Below, piece after piece: positions 31,101-43,769 of a DNA stretch of 64,000 nucleotides. Made by a program: the position numbers and the translations under genes. The notes beneath the pieces are model-generated. The model had not been told where the DNA came from. It saw only the letters and a list, made by a program, of their open reading frames with translations, and searched no databases. Origin of the DNA: Pegea sp. RAD2-039 (taxonomy: Eukaryota > Chordata > Thaliacea > Salpida > Salpidae); the NCBI GenBank assembly GCA_034620365.1, contig JAQGEQ010000192.1:2909001-2973000 (forward strand), in the 5' to 3' direction. How positions within the stretch are numbered: position 1 is the first letter of the stretch; the number at the start of each line of letters is the position of its first letter.

Positions 31101-33799
31101 AAAATATAATTTGATTCTTCTTAAGCTGATTATGATAAAGATTAAATAAATAATTGTTCATGCAGATATTGAAAACTTTGTCACAATAATTTTTGTCAGT
31201 CAATGTGACTGTTTCACGCTATATTGAAGAAACTATAAAAAGATTTTGAATTTAAATCATTCTAATAAAAGTACTTCTAATTGGCCTTGAAGAAATTTTA
31301 TAAATTGAACTTTTAGTTTTGTGATTTTATAAACATATTTTACAAATTGTGAATTATAATTTAATTAAATATTAATATGTTGTCATTTCTTTAATAAATT
31401 TGTTCTTAGATTTTAAAATATCTACAAATATTTCTCATTTTTCTAAATCTTGTTTAAATTTTAACGTTTTTGTTTTATTATTGACTAACTTACTACTTAA
31501 TAAATATTTTTTAAACTATAAAAGAGTTGCATCAGATAAGAATTGAACAATTCAAATTTTTGAATTAATTCTGTCTGTGTCTATTTCTTTTATTATTTTG
31601 TTAATCTTTATGTAATATTATTAATAATAATTAAGGATACAGATGTAAAGATAACTATTGCCTAATTATAAATTATCTAATTCCATAAAAAGCTAAAGTA
31701 TAATTGTAATTATCAAATAAAATCAATCTTTAAGATCTAAATATACTTTTATGACTGATTTAAAATTAAATATCTTATAGAATATAAGAATTAACTTATA
31801 TTGATTAACTTAATTAACTAGTAAGTAAACAAATACGTTGGAGATTATATTATTAAATAAATTTTACAAAATGTCATTACTATGGTTTAAGTTACTAACA
31901 TTTGATCAGTATTAAGAAATTATAAAATAAAATTTCTTAATTCACCTAAAACTTAGTTTTGAAACGCTTATAGTCGACACTCAAGTTTTGTATAATGTTT
32001 TGATCTAATAGTTTTTTCTCTTTTTGTAAGCTGTAAAGGCCATTTCAATCATAGTTTTAAACAGATTAAAACTGAATCATTTCCTGTTGTGTACTTTACA
32101 TGATTTCTATTTAAACTCCTCAAAATCTTCTTAAGTGATAATTTACTAATCTTTAAATTTTCGTAAATTATTTTCTATTTTAATAATAAGGTCATAACTT
32201 ATAGTTTATATGACAAACACTTGTAAAAACGTTTATTCAGCACCAACTTTTTTCTTCAACTTTAACGAAATTATGTATGACAATTTTGAAAATTACTTAT
32301 TTTATTAAATGACTGAAGATAAATTATTATAAAAAATCTCGTAGTACGTTTTCATCAAATTTTCAAAGTTTGTTTTTTTAACTTCATGTAAACTAATATT
32401 TTTGTAACTTGCATTGAATTAATAATGCATTCAAACGTTAAGTGATTAAACGTGTTAGAAATTAAAGATGATTCTATCTACTTAGTCTTGAATAATTTTT
32501 AAATAAATTCATGAAACGTTTATCCAAAAATAAAATCTTTCTAATTTTTCTGCCATTTTTTACTAATATGTAAATATTTATATATTTTTCAGTTTATCAA
32601 TTTTTATATTCAAGTTATCTTTGATAATTACACAACTTAATTTTAGTTTAAGCTTATTTCAAAATATTATTTAGCTTAAAAAAACTGTAGAATTTTAAGT
32701 TAGGTTTAAAAATAAGTTTGAACTACATTTTTTTGATATCTTTGAAATATTTTATATATTTATAAAGTTTTTGTAATTATTAGCTTTAGCTATAAGCTAA
32801 AAATATCTTTAACAATTCAGCAGTAGTCTATAAAAGTTGTGTTAGAAAAAGAGTTAAAATAAAACATAACTAAATATTTAACTCTTTGCTTAAATCGAAT
32901 AGAAATCAGAATAATTTAGGATTTATATATTTATTGGAATAAATCTAAATAACTAAAACGATGTTTAAGTTTAGCCTGTGAAAAAATCTAAGACTAACAT
33001 GAAAATACCACCTTGATTCAAAAGAGGTTGTGAATCACACTTTATATCAGCTTATAAACCTAAAATTGAGAATTATTAGTAGCTGTAAACCAACTTTTAT
33101 GAAGTTCAGTTTTTATTATTAACTTTCGATCTTTATCTTGCTGTATTAAACATCTTTAGACCGATTTTTGAATATACCACACACAAGAGCTCTTATCAAT
33201 TGAGCTTTATTCTTTTATCTCATATAAGAGTTATCATTTAAACAATTTTAAATATTTTATACCTTTTTTTTTTCTAAAAGCTACAGCATACAAATATACT
33301 TTTATCGAGCATCTACTATCTATTTATACTTCTATTTTACTGTCTCTTTTAGCTTTTTAATTATTGGTTCACTAAATTATAACTTAAGAGATTTAAGAGT
33401 TGTAGTAAGGTGCCCTTTATAAATGTTCTTGATTATAAATGAAACAAACAAGAGGATATAAAGTAAAAAACTAGTTGTAAAACTACTCATAAGGCATTTA
33501 ACTATTTATTTTATCTTTATTTATTGTTTAAACTCTTTAAATTCTTAAAACAATTTTGTATTTAATCGTAGTGAAAACATTTTGTAATCTTTAAAATTTA
33601 TTAAATTTTTCACCAAAATATTGATATCTGTAAAAAATCATTGATTTTGCAAACAGCAATTTATTTAAGCTTCCACCATATCTCCTAAAACTCAATTAAA
33701 CAACATTTACATCAAAGCAACAATTTGTCATCACATTTACCAAGCCGAGATACAATTACATCAAACTACTAATACATACACAAAACACTGGGGTGGTTA
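28170..33799. other. Gene desert, very AT-rich
   Basis: About 5.6 kb without a supported gene. Frames near 28.4-28.8 kb begin at non-ATG codons or are low-complexity and look like chance. Confidence 0.45.
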
Positions 33800-33928
33800 T
33801 CAGTTACAATTTATTTCAAACTCTTCTGTGCACCTGTTCATCCTCTCATTTCTCCTCTCAAGAGCAATGGAAAGAACCTCACAGAAGAAGTGATCGAATA
33901 TTTTGTCAATTTCTTCTTGTGTGGTCGA
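33800..33928 (-). CDS. Possible orphan terminal exon, 42 codons
   Basis: A frame of 42 codons plus stop that looks protein-like against very AT-rich surroundings. It begins right after a good acceptor (TTTATTTTATGCAAG) and encodes STTQEEIDKIFDHFFCEVLS and then ALERRNERMNRCTEEFEINC. This is an amphipathic, acidic helix followed by a basic, cysteine-containing one. I found no matching upstream exon and recognise no family. It could be the last exon of a small gene starting higher up on the minus strand, perhaps near 36 kb, or coding debris. Confidence 0.25.
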   Translation of the reverse strand, partial: STTQEEIDKIFDHFFCEVLSIALERRNERMNRCTEEFEINCN

Positions 33929-33935
33929 CTTGCAT

Positions 33936-35749
33936 AAAATAAAATATGAAAAGTTTTGAAAATTTTAACTGGGGTGGGGCAAGCAAATAAAGTTAATAAC
34001 AACTATCTATGAGACAAGTAAGCCTTCTGCAAGAGTCAATTGAAGGTTTAAATAAATATTTCACTATAAAATCACTTTAATCTTAAGCTATTTTTCATGA
34101 TTCAACCACTCTTTAAAAACTAAAGTTTAACGTGAATATTTTACCCAGCAAACGGTATACAAAGGCAAATAATTGTGGAAAGCCGATTTATTTAACTGAA
34201 TACGTTTTGGGGGTTACTAGTTAAGCAACAACGAATATTTTTTACCCTGCTCTCAAATTATAATCAGATGGTAACAGATTCGAACCTTACAGCTAAAAAC
34301 TTTCTGAAACTTTTTTTTCCTTATTTTTCAACTATCAATACCTACTAGTAAGGTGATTCAATTTTTTAAAGATTTTTCTTAACTGGATATTAAGTATTTT
34401 ATGGCTTTTGTGGCTTTTGTAAGTAAATCTAATCTTAAAATTGCTTTGATTAATAAACAAAAACGATTGAATGATATTTTAATCTTTAAATAAAGTTTAC
34501 TTTTTGATTATTTTGTTTTAGAACTTTTCGTCAATAAATTATAAAAGAAGCTTTTAAAATTGCATGAATATATAAATTATAATTTTATTACATTTATTCA
34601 AGTTATAATCGTTAAATTTTTTAATGTAGATAAATAGTATATTCAAAACAATTCTAAATGGTAACCTTGAAACAAATGATTTTTAATTGTTATCAGCAGC
34701 TTTAAGCCAAGGATATTTTAACAAATCATTAAGAGCATTACGGTGCAAAAAACAGCTTATTTATGATAACTTTTAAGAGTGTTTGAAGAAAAACATTAAT
34801 TTAAAAGTGTAACTGTAAAAAAATATTTTCTAAAACTTTTTACTTGTCTAAAATATTCTATGCTCAAAGGATTTTATTATACCTTTTAATTGTTATTGAA
34901 CAAAGATTTTATGGTATAAGTACTCCAAATGGTTTATATTTCAAAAGGTTTAGTTTATCTACCGATAAATGCATTTTATTGTTATATCAGTACCACATTG
35001 TCAAAAAACTAGAAACTTATTCACTATAAATTAATACTTATTCTTCTACATATGAATAGTAAGAAAAGACATATATGGTGGTAAATGCAATAGTTTAGAT
35101 TAATCTAAATGTGGATAAAATACGTAATGAAGAAATCTTTTATAGTTTTCACGTTCTACTTACAAATAAAATACTTTTTAATTTTTCTGACTTGAGAACT
35201 TTAAAATATAAGGACTTTATTTAAGGTCAGTTCAGTCTATAATAAACTATTTTTGTAAAGTGGGGAGAGATAGAAACATAGATTAATCTGATCATTTTTA
35301 CTTCTTGATTTGGCAAAAAGCTCATATAGTATTTTTGAATCAAAAGATTGTCTGTTTAAAATGCTCAAGTAACACATAATGGATTTATTATGAGATTATT
35401 TGTAAGACTACATAAAACAGTAAACAAATATATGATTATAAAGATAATCGATTTTAAAGTCTTATGAAAAACTAAACTTGTTATAAAGTTTTTGAAAATG
35501 ATTCAATCAGCTTTGCTTATATTACAGTTTTTTAGCTTATATATTTTGTTTACAAACTTGATGAGATTACTTATGCTTCGAATCAAACAAAACCTATAAA
35601 GAAAAGTCTCATTGATCCAAATATAGTTTAGCAAACCTGTAACAGTGTGCATAATCATTAACTAATAAAATTATCTTTATACAGCTGTTATAGCTATCAA
35701 TACATTTAGTTAAGTACCATTGAAGCAAGTAAGAAATCTTATCAGTCAT
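33936..35749. other. AT-rich spacer, nothing recognised
   Basis: About 1.8 kb with no supported gene or repeat. Short frames, such as the one near 34.85-35.03 kb, look like chance. Confidence 0.35.
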
Positions 35750-35811
35750 CAAGTAAGTTATGTGAATGCTTCTAAGACGAGATATTTAGAATTCCAACGC
35801 AGAGAGCAGGT

Positions 35812-36024
35812 CTAATATTTATCATTTTTCTGATAATCTGACATATGAGTATAAAAACACGCTCGTTTTGAAAATGAACCAATCAAACCACTTTGTTTTG
35901 TAGAAACATCTCCTCTGCTACACCTATCAACAATTGATTCAAGGTTTTTAACTTCCGGTGGGCTGATCACAACAAATTGCTGTGGAAAATTATGAAGAGA
36001 ACTTTGTGTGAAAAATGTCTGCAT
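35812..36024 (-). CDS. Hypothetical 70-codon ORF in a GC-enriched island
   Basis: The ATG at 36024 opens a 70-codon frame containing QQFVVISPPEVKNLESIVDR and RACFYTHMSDYQKND. Composition is closer to the coding exons of the window than to the surrounding desert. No domain is recognised, and no splice partner is evident. It may be an exon of an unrecognised minus-strand gene or chance. Confidence 0.2.
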   Translation of the reverse strand: MQTFFTQSSLHNFPQQFVVISPPEVKNLESIVDRCSRGDVSTKQSGLIGSFSKRACFYTHMSDYQKNDKY

Positions 36025-36277
36025 TTAAATTTAAAGATCAAAACGCGAACAAAAAGCTTAAAAAAAAACTTATGAGGAATCCTCGTAAAAAAATAATAAC
36101 TTCTCGTTGTAAGCGAATGAGATAGTTTGAGTAGTAGGTAGTGGCCAGCTTCTTCTTGAGCTCAAATGCTTTGAACGAGGTTGTAATCTTGCTGGTCACG
36201 CATCATCCAACATCAACTGCTATCTTTTCAGTATGATCGCATCGTTTGGAAATATGTGGAGTTAGTCAATCCTAGAA

Positions 36278-36285
36278 TGACGTCA
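36278..36285. promoter_or_regulatory. CRE palindrome TGACGTCA
   Basis: Exact CREB/ATF site within the GC-enriched island at 35.75-36.85 kb, which also contains an ETS-type site (ACTTCCGGT at 35951-35959). The target gene is unknown. Confidence 0.3.
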
Positions 36286-36770
36286 TAAAACTCTTCTTTG
36301 TAGATGAAAGAGTCTTCTGTAAAACGTAAATCTTAATTGATTCCACTTTTTGCAATCTACTTTGGCTACGAGTCTTTAGATACTTACTAATTTAATGAAA
36401 GTTGTTTTTATGTGAAATTTGAACTTTAAATCGCATTAAGTTTTACTTGAAATTAGAAGCTTCCTGTAAAGTTGTCAACCCTACACTTCTTCCATTTCTG
36501 TAGGTGGGACTTTTTTGATAAAGTTCGACACAAACTTAATTCCAGTTCAACAGGTCACTGGGTCTTTCATATTATTTGTGACTTAAGTCTTCAAAAGAAT
36601 AGAATCGAATCTCAACAACAACACTACGATAAAAATAAATGAGGAAAAAAAGAATGAGTTAAAGGGAAGCCTAAAAAGCGATTCAAGTAACTTCATGGTG
36701 GTCTCATAGGTTTAAATGTTGTGAAAAACGACGAAAAACCTAAAAAAGAACCCCTCAATTACTTACCGCT

Positions 36771-36784
36771 ATCACCATGGTAAC
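36771..36784. promoter_or_regulatory. X-box (RFX-type) motif ATCACCATGGTAAC
   Basis: This 14-mer fits the RFX/DAF-19 X-box consensus RYYNYYATRRNRAC at every position. RFX factors use X-boxes to drive ciliary genes in animals. No ciliary gene is recognised nearby, so its role is open. Confidence 0.35.
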
Positions 36785-36849
36785 GCACGTTCTTGCACAA
36801 AAGATGTACTAACTAAACGACTGATTCGTATTTTCCAGCAGGTCTTTCA

Positions 36850-39800
36850 TTCTTTAGAAATTAAAGATAACTGCCTTAACCACAATGATTTATTGTGTAA
36901 ATATATAATTAGAGAAACTGACTAAGGTGGTCTTGTTATGAATAACCAAATCGACATTAGTGATTAAAGTGGAATCACTTATAAATGGTTTTGTCATAAT
37001 TTGTTTTTATTTATTTTAGTGTTTCATTAAGATTATTACTAAATATTTGTCCAATGACTAACTTTTGGCATTGTGAATAATTTGAAGTTTACATTTTTTA
37101 TCGCAAAATTGTTTGAAGCAATTTTGATTTTCATTTGGAATATGAAATTAATTTGAAATTGTCCCAGGTTTAAAGTGAAGCACAAAAACGTTGTTACAAC
37201 TCTTGACAGGATTTTCATCAGCATCTAACTGCTTGATTCCCGTAGCAAATTTAAAAGGTGTGGTGATAAGTCTCCACCATTTCTATTACATCTCCTTACA
37301 TCGATTTCTATAAGATTTGATAACATTTTCAGCTTGCTTACTTTTTCAACTAGAATATTTGACAAACCAAATATATTTGTATATTTGAAGATTGATGGAA
37401 AGCGTTATTATTTTTAACTACAATATATGCAATGAAAAAGATAGTTTTCAAAATAAATCATTTTGTAAACTCAACTTTTTTTAGTTTCAACCTAATCAGC
37501 CAACATCTTTTATTTTTAAGCGTCTTAAACTTGTAGAAAAATTGTTTAATTAAACAAGCAGTTTTGAGTATAAGAAGATAAATATTTATAAGATTAAAGA
37601 TAAATAAAGTCATCCATGTTTAAGCCTATTTTTTGTCAAATATAAAAGTTTTATTCTTGTCCAATCATATTAATAAAAAATAGTTACTGGAAATATACTT
37701 GTATCAACATAAGTAGAAGATTAAATAAATAGAATTGATAAGTTTTGTTTTTAAAAGATTTTATTTAATTAATTTATTAGTTTATCACCATAGAATAACT
37801 TTTCGTGAATAAATTTGTTTTATTTAAATATAAAACCTAATTTAAACAGTAAAAACATGAACTTAGCAAAAGGTTTCGATGTGTTGCCAATTTTGAAAAA
37901 CCTTTTGTTTTATTTTAATAAATGTCACTTCAAAGAAATTCTAATTTTAAAGTTAATCTAAACGTTCAAATGCAGTTGTGCAGTTGTAATGCCTCAAACT
38001 GCAAATTAATATATTTATTTAGGAATTGCAATTTACTTTAGTTTTTTTTGGAAATCTTTATAAAATTCATCTTAAAAAATCGTTTAATAAGAAACAGAGA
38101 TTATTGTTAAAAGTTATTTTGTATATAAGAAATTTTCATTTATTTTCTTGCTTATAATTCAAATTAAAGTTAAAAAAGCAAAACTTAAATAAAAATGAAT
38201 ATTGATTAAATTTCTCGATAAACGCTAAAAACTGAATTAAATATCTTAATATTTTAAAACCAAATATTTTCTCAAATAATTATAATGATAAATATATTTT
38301 TATATATTAATTTGAATAAATCATTATAGAAACTGACTTTATCACTTAGACTCTGTGTAATTTCAAATGGTTGATTCTTTGTCAAATAAGTCTGTTCAGT
38401 ATCAATTTTCATTCGAAACTAAAAGACGCCAGTTTTTTTTCTTCCTGCTCATAGTTGATATCTATTAAAGTCATAATCCAACAAAAATGTAAACTTCTTA
38501 TCTTGTTAGTTACGTTATAGATTATAAAAACCTTTTGATACTGTTAAACATTTGAAATTAAATCATCAATTTTAAATTAATTGATCTCTAGGAGCCTATT
38601 AATATTTTTAATAGAAAAAAGAAATATTTTCAAGAAACAATTATAAAACTGATATTAAAAAATACGTTTAACTTAAATAATATAACTTTAAAAAATATTT
38701 GCTTCTAGCGGCTTACAGAATACAACTTTCAAAATAATAATAAAATTTGTAGCAATTAATATGCTCCAAATAAGAAAGTTGGCTGAAAACAAATAACATT
38801 TTCAGTTGATACTAAAAGCTCCATAAATTTTAGAAAGAATTAAATGTTTTCACTGTACACTTTCTGGAATAGTTTCAAAACTAGACGAGAAAAAATAAGT
38901 AAAAAAATATATGAGATATATGTTTTATACAATCAAATATTTTCACAAAAACAAGTTACAAAAGTAAAACTCTATATATAAAATATGTGTCAGTGTCAGG
39001 TTACAGTTTGTGATAAAGTTGCCAACAGTTCGAATTTGTTTTCGATCAGATAAAAATAAATTTCAAAGCTGAAATTAAAGTTTATAACACATGCAGAAGA
39101 AAAATTTATATTAATATATGCTTCCTCTTGTTAGTTTCCTTTATTATACAGCTGTGAAAGCAAGTAAATAAAGATTAAGATATAAAAGAAGTAATTTATC
39201 AAAACTTAAAACCCTCGTTGGTGGTCTGCAAGCTTCTTTAAGTATTTCTCTTTTTATTGCATTTTTTTTTATCTCCTTCAACTTCTTGTGAACTTTTAAC
39301 TTAGTTTATAACTAATTTTTTTGGATCTAAACGAAATGTAAACTTTTTCTGATCACAACACTTTGCTTAAATTCTTTTTTAGTTTCGTTTTTATTAATTC
39401 TACTTTCTATAAATGATTGATTTCAGTCAACGTTTTCAATTTCATTTTTAAGTTTTGTTTGATCTTAACGGCAATCTTTTCAAAATTTTTTGACAGTCGT
39501 GATTGGAAACATAATTTCAAATACCTTTAGAGTTTTATGCAAGCAACAACCTTTCTAGCTCTTAATGATTTATTTCTAAACAACCAAATGTAAACAAAGA
39601 ATGAAAAATAAGTTCATTGAAAGTCTTGTACTGAATCATAATATTCAATTTAACTTAATTTCAACCTTCTTCAAACTTTCTTCAAACTTTTTTCAAAGCT
39701 AGTTATCCTGGTTGGCTGTTTGCCAGCAGGCTAGTAATTATGAAACTAAAAAAGTAACTAAACAAAGTTTTGCATTTAATTAAGTGGCTTGGTACAACAT

Positions 39801-40859
39801 TTTAAAATTAAGCTACTTGTGTTAAGAAAACAATTGTTTGTTTTATTTCAGACCAAATCAACTGACAAAAAATTAGAATGGTAATTAAGATAAAAGTACT
39901 TTCACAGCTTATTGCCACATAAAAGTATTTACTCTATTACGATTTATTTCCTAATTTGTCAATTTAAACATTTATTTGATATAAACAATTTGTACACTTA
40001 ACACATACCAACAAAAACTAATATTGTTTATACTTATTATTAAGTATTATTTATATAAATATAATTTTTTTCTTATTCAAATTCAGTAATATATTCTTTT
40101 TTCTTTAAATATCTGTAAAAATTTGAGATATTTTATTAAAGGTGTAAACTGAATAAAGAATTTGTTGGAATTTTATAATATCTTTTCTAATTAGCTTTGG
40201 TGTGATTAGTTTTTATCTATAAACTTTTTTATCTGATTAGTAGAACTTAATTCGCTAATTACATCTTTTGTAACTTCAAATTACTTTTCTATCTTAAAAA
40301 TTTTTGAAATTGTTTATTTAAATTTGTACATTATTCAAAGTAATGTGGGTTACACCAAAGAGCAAGTAAAACAACAAAAAGATTGAATTAAAGAAAAAAC
40401 ATTTTAATTGTTTACCAAAATTACCTCTATGCTTCGTGGTTGGCAAAAAACCTTTAAATAAACTGTCATTTGTGAAAATGTAACAAAATTATTAAATTCA
40501 AAAAAACAATCTTATTTTATTGAAATATTTTTTTTCAAATGTTGCAATAATTATCTACATCATCACAACTATGGTTTAAAGTCTGATGTCTGAGTTATCT
40601 TTTGATCTTAACGTGTTAAAGCAGCAACTTTGAAAAAGTTGACATCATAATTGATAAAGATCTAAAAGACTTTTTGTTTCAAACTCTATAAGTCTTAAAA
40701 ATCAATCTTACTGAAAAAAGATCAAAATGAAAGTTGAAAATCTTCTTAATTGCAAGCAAAGCTCTGTATTTGACAAAATTTGCGGTAAAAACACGAAAAA
40801 AAGCAGCGAAAAAAATGATTTTTATTTGTTAAATTACCACAAAAGAAGCCACAAAATAT
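36850..40859. other. AT-rich intergenic region
   Basis: About 4 kb with no supported gene. A one-mismatch Gli-like motif (TTGGTGGTC, 39218-39226) was noted but is not compelling alone. Confidence 0.4.
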
Positions 40860-41160
40860 TTAGCGAGGCGAAAATATAAGCCTGAAATCAGGATTCCACG
40901 AGAGGCTTCGGCAAAGCAGGATTTCAGCTGCGTCTGCCGTTAACCGGAAGTAAACGCAACGCACCACCAAAGAGGTTGATCATCAGAAGGGTAAAAGAGA
41001 GAGAGAAAGAAGAAGAAGACAGCAGTGATGGAAGATCAACTACTCGACCACCCGTTTCTATAGTTTGCTGTTCCAGCGAACTATTTTGGTGGTGAAGCGC
41101 GTAGCTTTGCTGTTGTATACTTCTTTTTCATCTTTTTTCTCATTTGAGCGGGTTAGCTAA
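40860..41160. promoter_or_regulatory. GC-enriched block upstream of Patched
   Basis: A 300-nt block clearly less AT-rich than its flanks. It contains a perfect ETS-type site (ACCGGAAGT, 40943-40951), a purine-rich GAGAGA/GAAGAA tract near 40998-41022, and a one-mismatch Gli motif (GACCACCCG, 41046-41054). It could be a promoter, first untranslated exon or enhancer of Patched, about 2.7 kb upstream of its start codon. Inference only. Confidence 0.35.
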
Positions 41161-42130
41161 AACCGACCAACATAGCTGTCAGTTCTATACTAGCTTCTGG
41201 TCTACTATAAATTAAATGTTTAATAGAAAAAGTTTTGAAATAAACTTTCTGCAAAATGAGAAGTATAAAGTTGAAGGTTTTTGTTTCTCGTGTGACTTTT
41301 AGTAAAGTTTTTGATGTTGGCTGAATGAAGGTATTTTATTGTCACTTGCTTAATTTTTTTTTGAAGATTTTATGAAGTCTGAAGTCTAAGCTGAAAGTTT
41401 TTTGTTTGATTGCAGCTGGCTTAGCTTCTTTTTACTCTTTCAAAAAACTCTTTAAATTCTGTTTAAAATAAGATTTTAGAAAATTTTGATTTTTAATAAA
41501 CAGTTTAAAGATAGAAAAGATATTAATGAAAAGTAGTCTTAATTATATTATAAATTCATTGACAACAAGAACCAATAGGAGAAAAACTTAGAGGGGTTGT
41601 TATTACTATGCTTAGTTGGATGGTGGAATAACCCATTCAGAAATCTTCAGGTTGTACTGAAAAGGTTGTAAAAAGTACTTCACACTATTACACAAGATTC
41701 GTTTAGACTTTTTCCTCATTACAACTCACAATGAATTTTCATCAAACTTTTGGTGTGCGCTTTTGGTTTTAAATCAGCAAAACAAAGCTAAAACTCATAC
41801 GGGCGTTTCAGTCCGTTGCCTAAACGCATCTTATCGTCGTCATGCATCACTGAAAGTGGAGACTTTGTGGTACTGGCTTGTTCGTGCTTACAAAAGGACC
41901 CACATCAAAACGCAGGTAAGCTTGGTCACTGGACATACTCTCTTGATTGTCAATCAAGTTCTTCAAGAGTGTTCAAATGTACAAGTTTACATTTAAACTT
42001 TTGCCTGCACCACGTGACATAGTTTAGAGGGGAAAAGATAAAGAGTAGAAAAGAGTAAATGAAGAAAAAGTAAGAGGATGAAATAAGAGAAAAGCTGACA
42101 TCAAGAAGTAAAAAGTGAGAGATCACAACA

Positions 42131-42139
42131 TGGGTGGTC
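42131..42139 (+). promoter_or_regulatory. Gli/Ci consensus site TGGGTGGTC (upstream of Patched)
   Basis: Exact 9/9 match to the Gli/Cubitus interruptus consensus, about 1.6 kb upstream of the Patched start codon. Patched is a direct, conserved Hedgehog target, controlled through such sites in flies and vertebrates. Confidence 0.55.
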
Positions 42140-42339
42140 GTTGAAGCAAGTTGTCCATTAAACTAGCCACAGATATCATCTTTTTACTGAAAATTCGTTG
42201 AAATATAATTAAAGTATGCTCAAAAAGCCTTTCTTTTACTCATTATAACTTAATTTTGTCTAATCAAATCAGTTTTTGGTGTTGTTATACAGTTTCATAA
42301 GATAAGTTTGACAACCAATCCAATAATTTACAGAATAAA

Positions 42340-42355
42340 ATGATCACGTGATCAT
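42340..42355. promoter_or_regulatory. 16-bp palindrome centred on an E-box
   Basis: ATGATCACGTGATCAT is a perfect 16-bp palindrome with CACGTG at its centre, the core site for bHLH factors of the Myc/USF type. It lies about 1.4 kb upstream of the Patched start. Other CACGTG cores lie at 42011-42016, 44863-44868 and 45954-45959. Confidence 0.35.
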
Positions 42356-43769
42356 CAAACTTTAATCGCCTTCTTAATTTTACCTTTATTCAACTATTAA
42401 ACACTTGAGCTTCATCTTGGGAGGTCTTTTACTTCTTTAGCTTACTGATAGATGACTTCAGTCCCCAACTAACATTCAGCTCTTCTACTGATGGAAGGGC
42501 AGTAGACCGGAACGGTGGTTCTGGTGACACAAAATACAGAGGTGGTAGAAAAAGTAAGAACGATTTTTAAGACTGTTACAGTGCTCACTGGTTTGTTGCT
42601 TTAAACTTATGTCACGTCAGTCAAGTGAAGCTGTGAATTTAACACAGTGTTGGTGGTGAAATGATTTAGATTCAGGTTTGCTTTTTTTCTGTGTATGAAG
42701 ATCAGGTTGTACTGTCAGTGATTCTACCAAAGAGAACTTTTGTCAATGCTAACTTGATTCTACTAGAAGTTGATGAAATTTTTCAGGTAGCGGAATCAAT
42801 TTACAAATTTTTCTGATCAGTTGTTTTATGAAGAGCAGTTGAATGAATGAAATTAGTTTTGCTTTAAGTAGTCGGTGAAGACTTAAAAATCCTCAAAAAA
42901 CGTAATTACACTAAAAAGTAAGCAAAGCAAAGGAGAAATTTCCCTTAGTATCACATGTTAGGATCTTCATTCTATCAATAACTCAGAATTTAGATTTGCA
43001 TCTTTTATTAGAATCTTCTAGAGATGATGCAGAAGTATAAGGAATAAAAAATGTTCGTCGATAAGCTAATAGTAGAAATATTTTAGAGCTTTTTTGCTTG
43101 TTTTTATAAACTGTGTTTTTATTTTTGGTTAGTAGGTCTCGAATATTTTTGATTTTTTAGAAACAACACAAGAAAATTTGTTACTAAACTTTTGAGTTAA
43201 TTATTTGATTTGAATCTTGATTTATAAAGGATCAAATTTGTAACTTATTACCTAAACGAGAACTGAACAATTTATCTTACTTCAAAATGTCAACAGTAAT
43301 TATTACCTCTATTAGTTGTATTCATTTAAATTGCAGCTAATTGAATCATTTAATTTACTTAATTTTTCAATTTTACTGATTCGTATGCTTGTTATAAGAC
43401 TTGATAAATCTTATCTAAATCCGTAAATTTTATGTTTATTGAAAAAATACATAGAAATATTTTAAGAACTACATTAACTTTACTTTTAGAAATAAATCTA
43501 ATTTTAACTTTTGACAGAAACACGATAACTAAACGTCATCTAAGTTTCAATGCAAAACTATATTTACTGAGACTAATGACTTGCATTTGGCACAAAGCAA
43601 AAGTTCATGATACTATTTAGATCGTGACTAAAATCTGTTATCTACAACGTGAAGAGAAGCAAGTTTTAAAGCAAACGTCATTTCATCGGAAATAATTTCA
43701 TCACGCCATTACAAATCAACCAATCAGAAATCGACAAAAGTTAAACATCATTTATTAAATTACTAAAAG

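Noticed and set aside
41763..41996. 77-codon ORF upstream of Patched
   Set aside because: No family resemblance; may be part of an untranslated exon, since a donor-like GTAAGC follows 41913, but not supported as coding.
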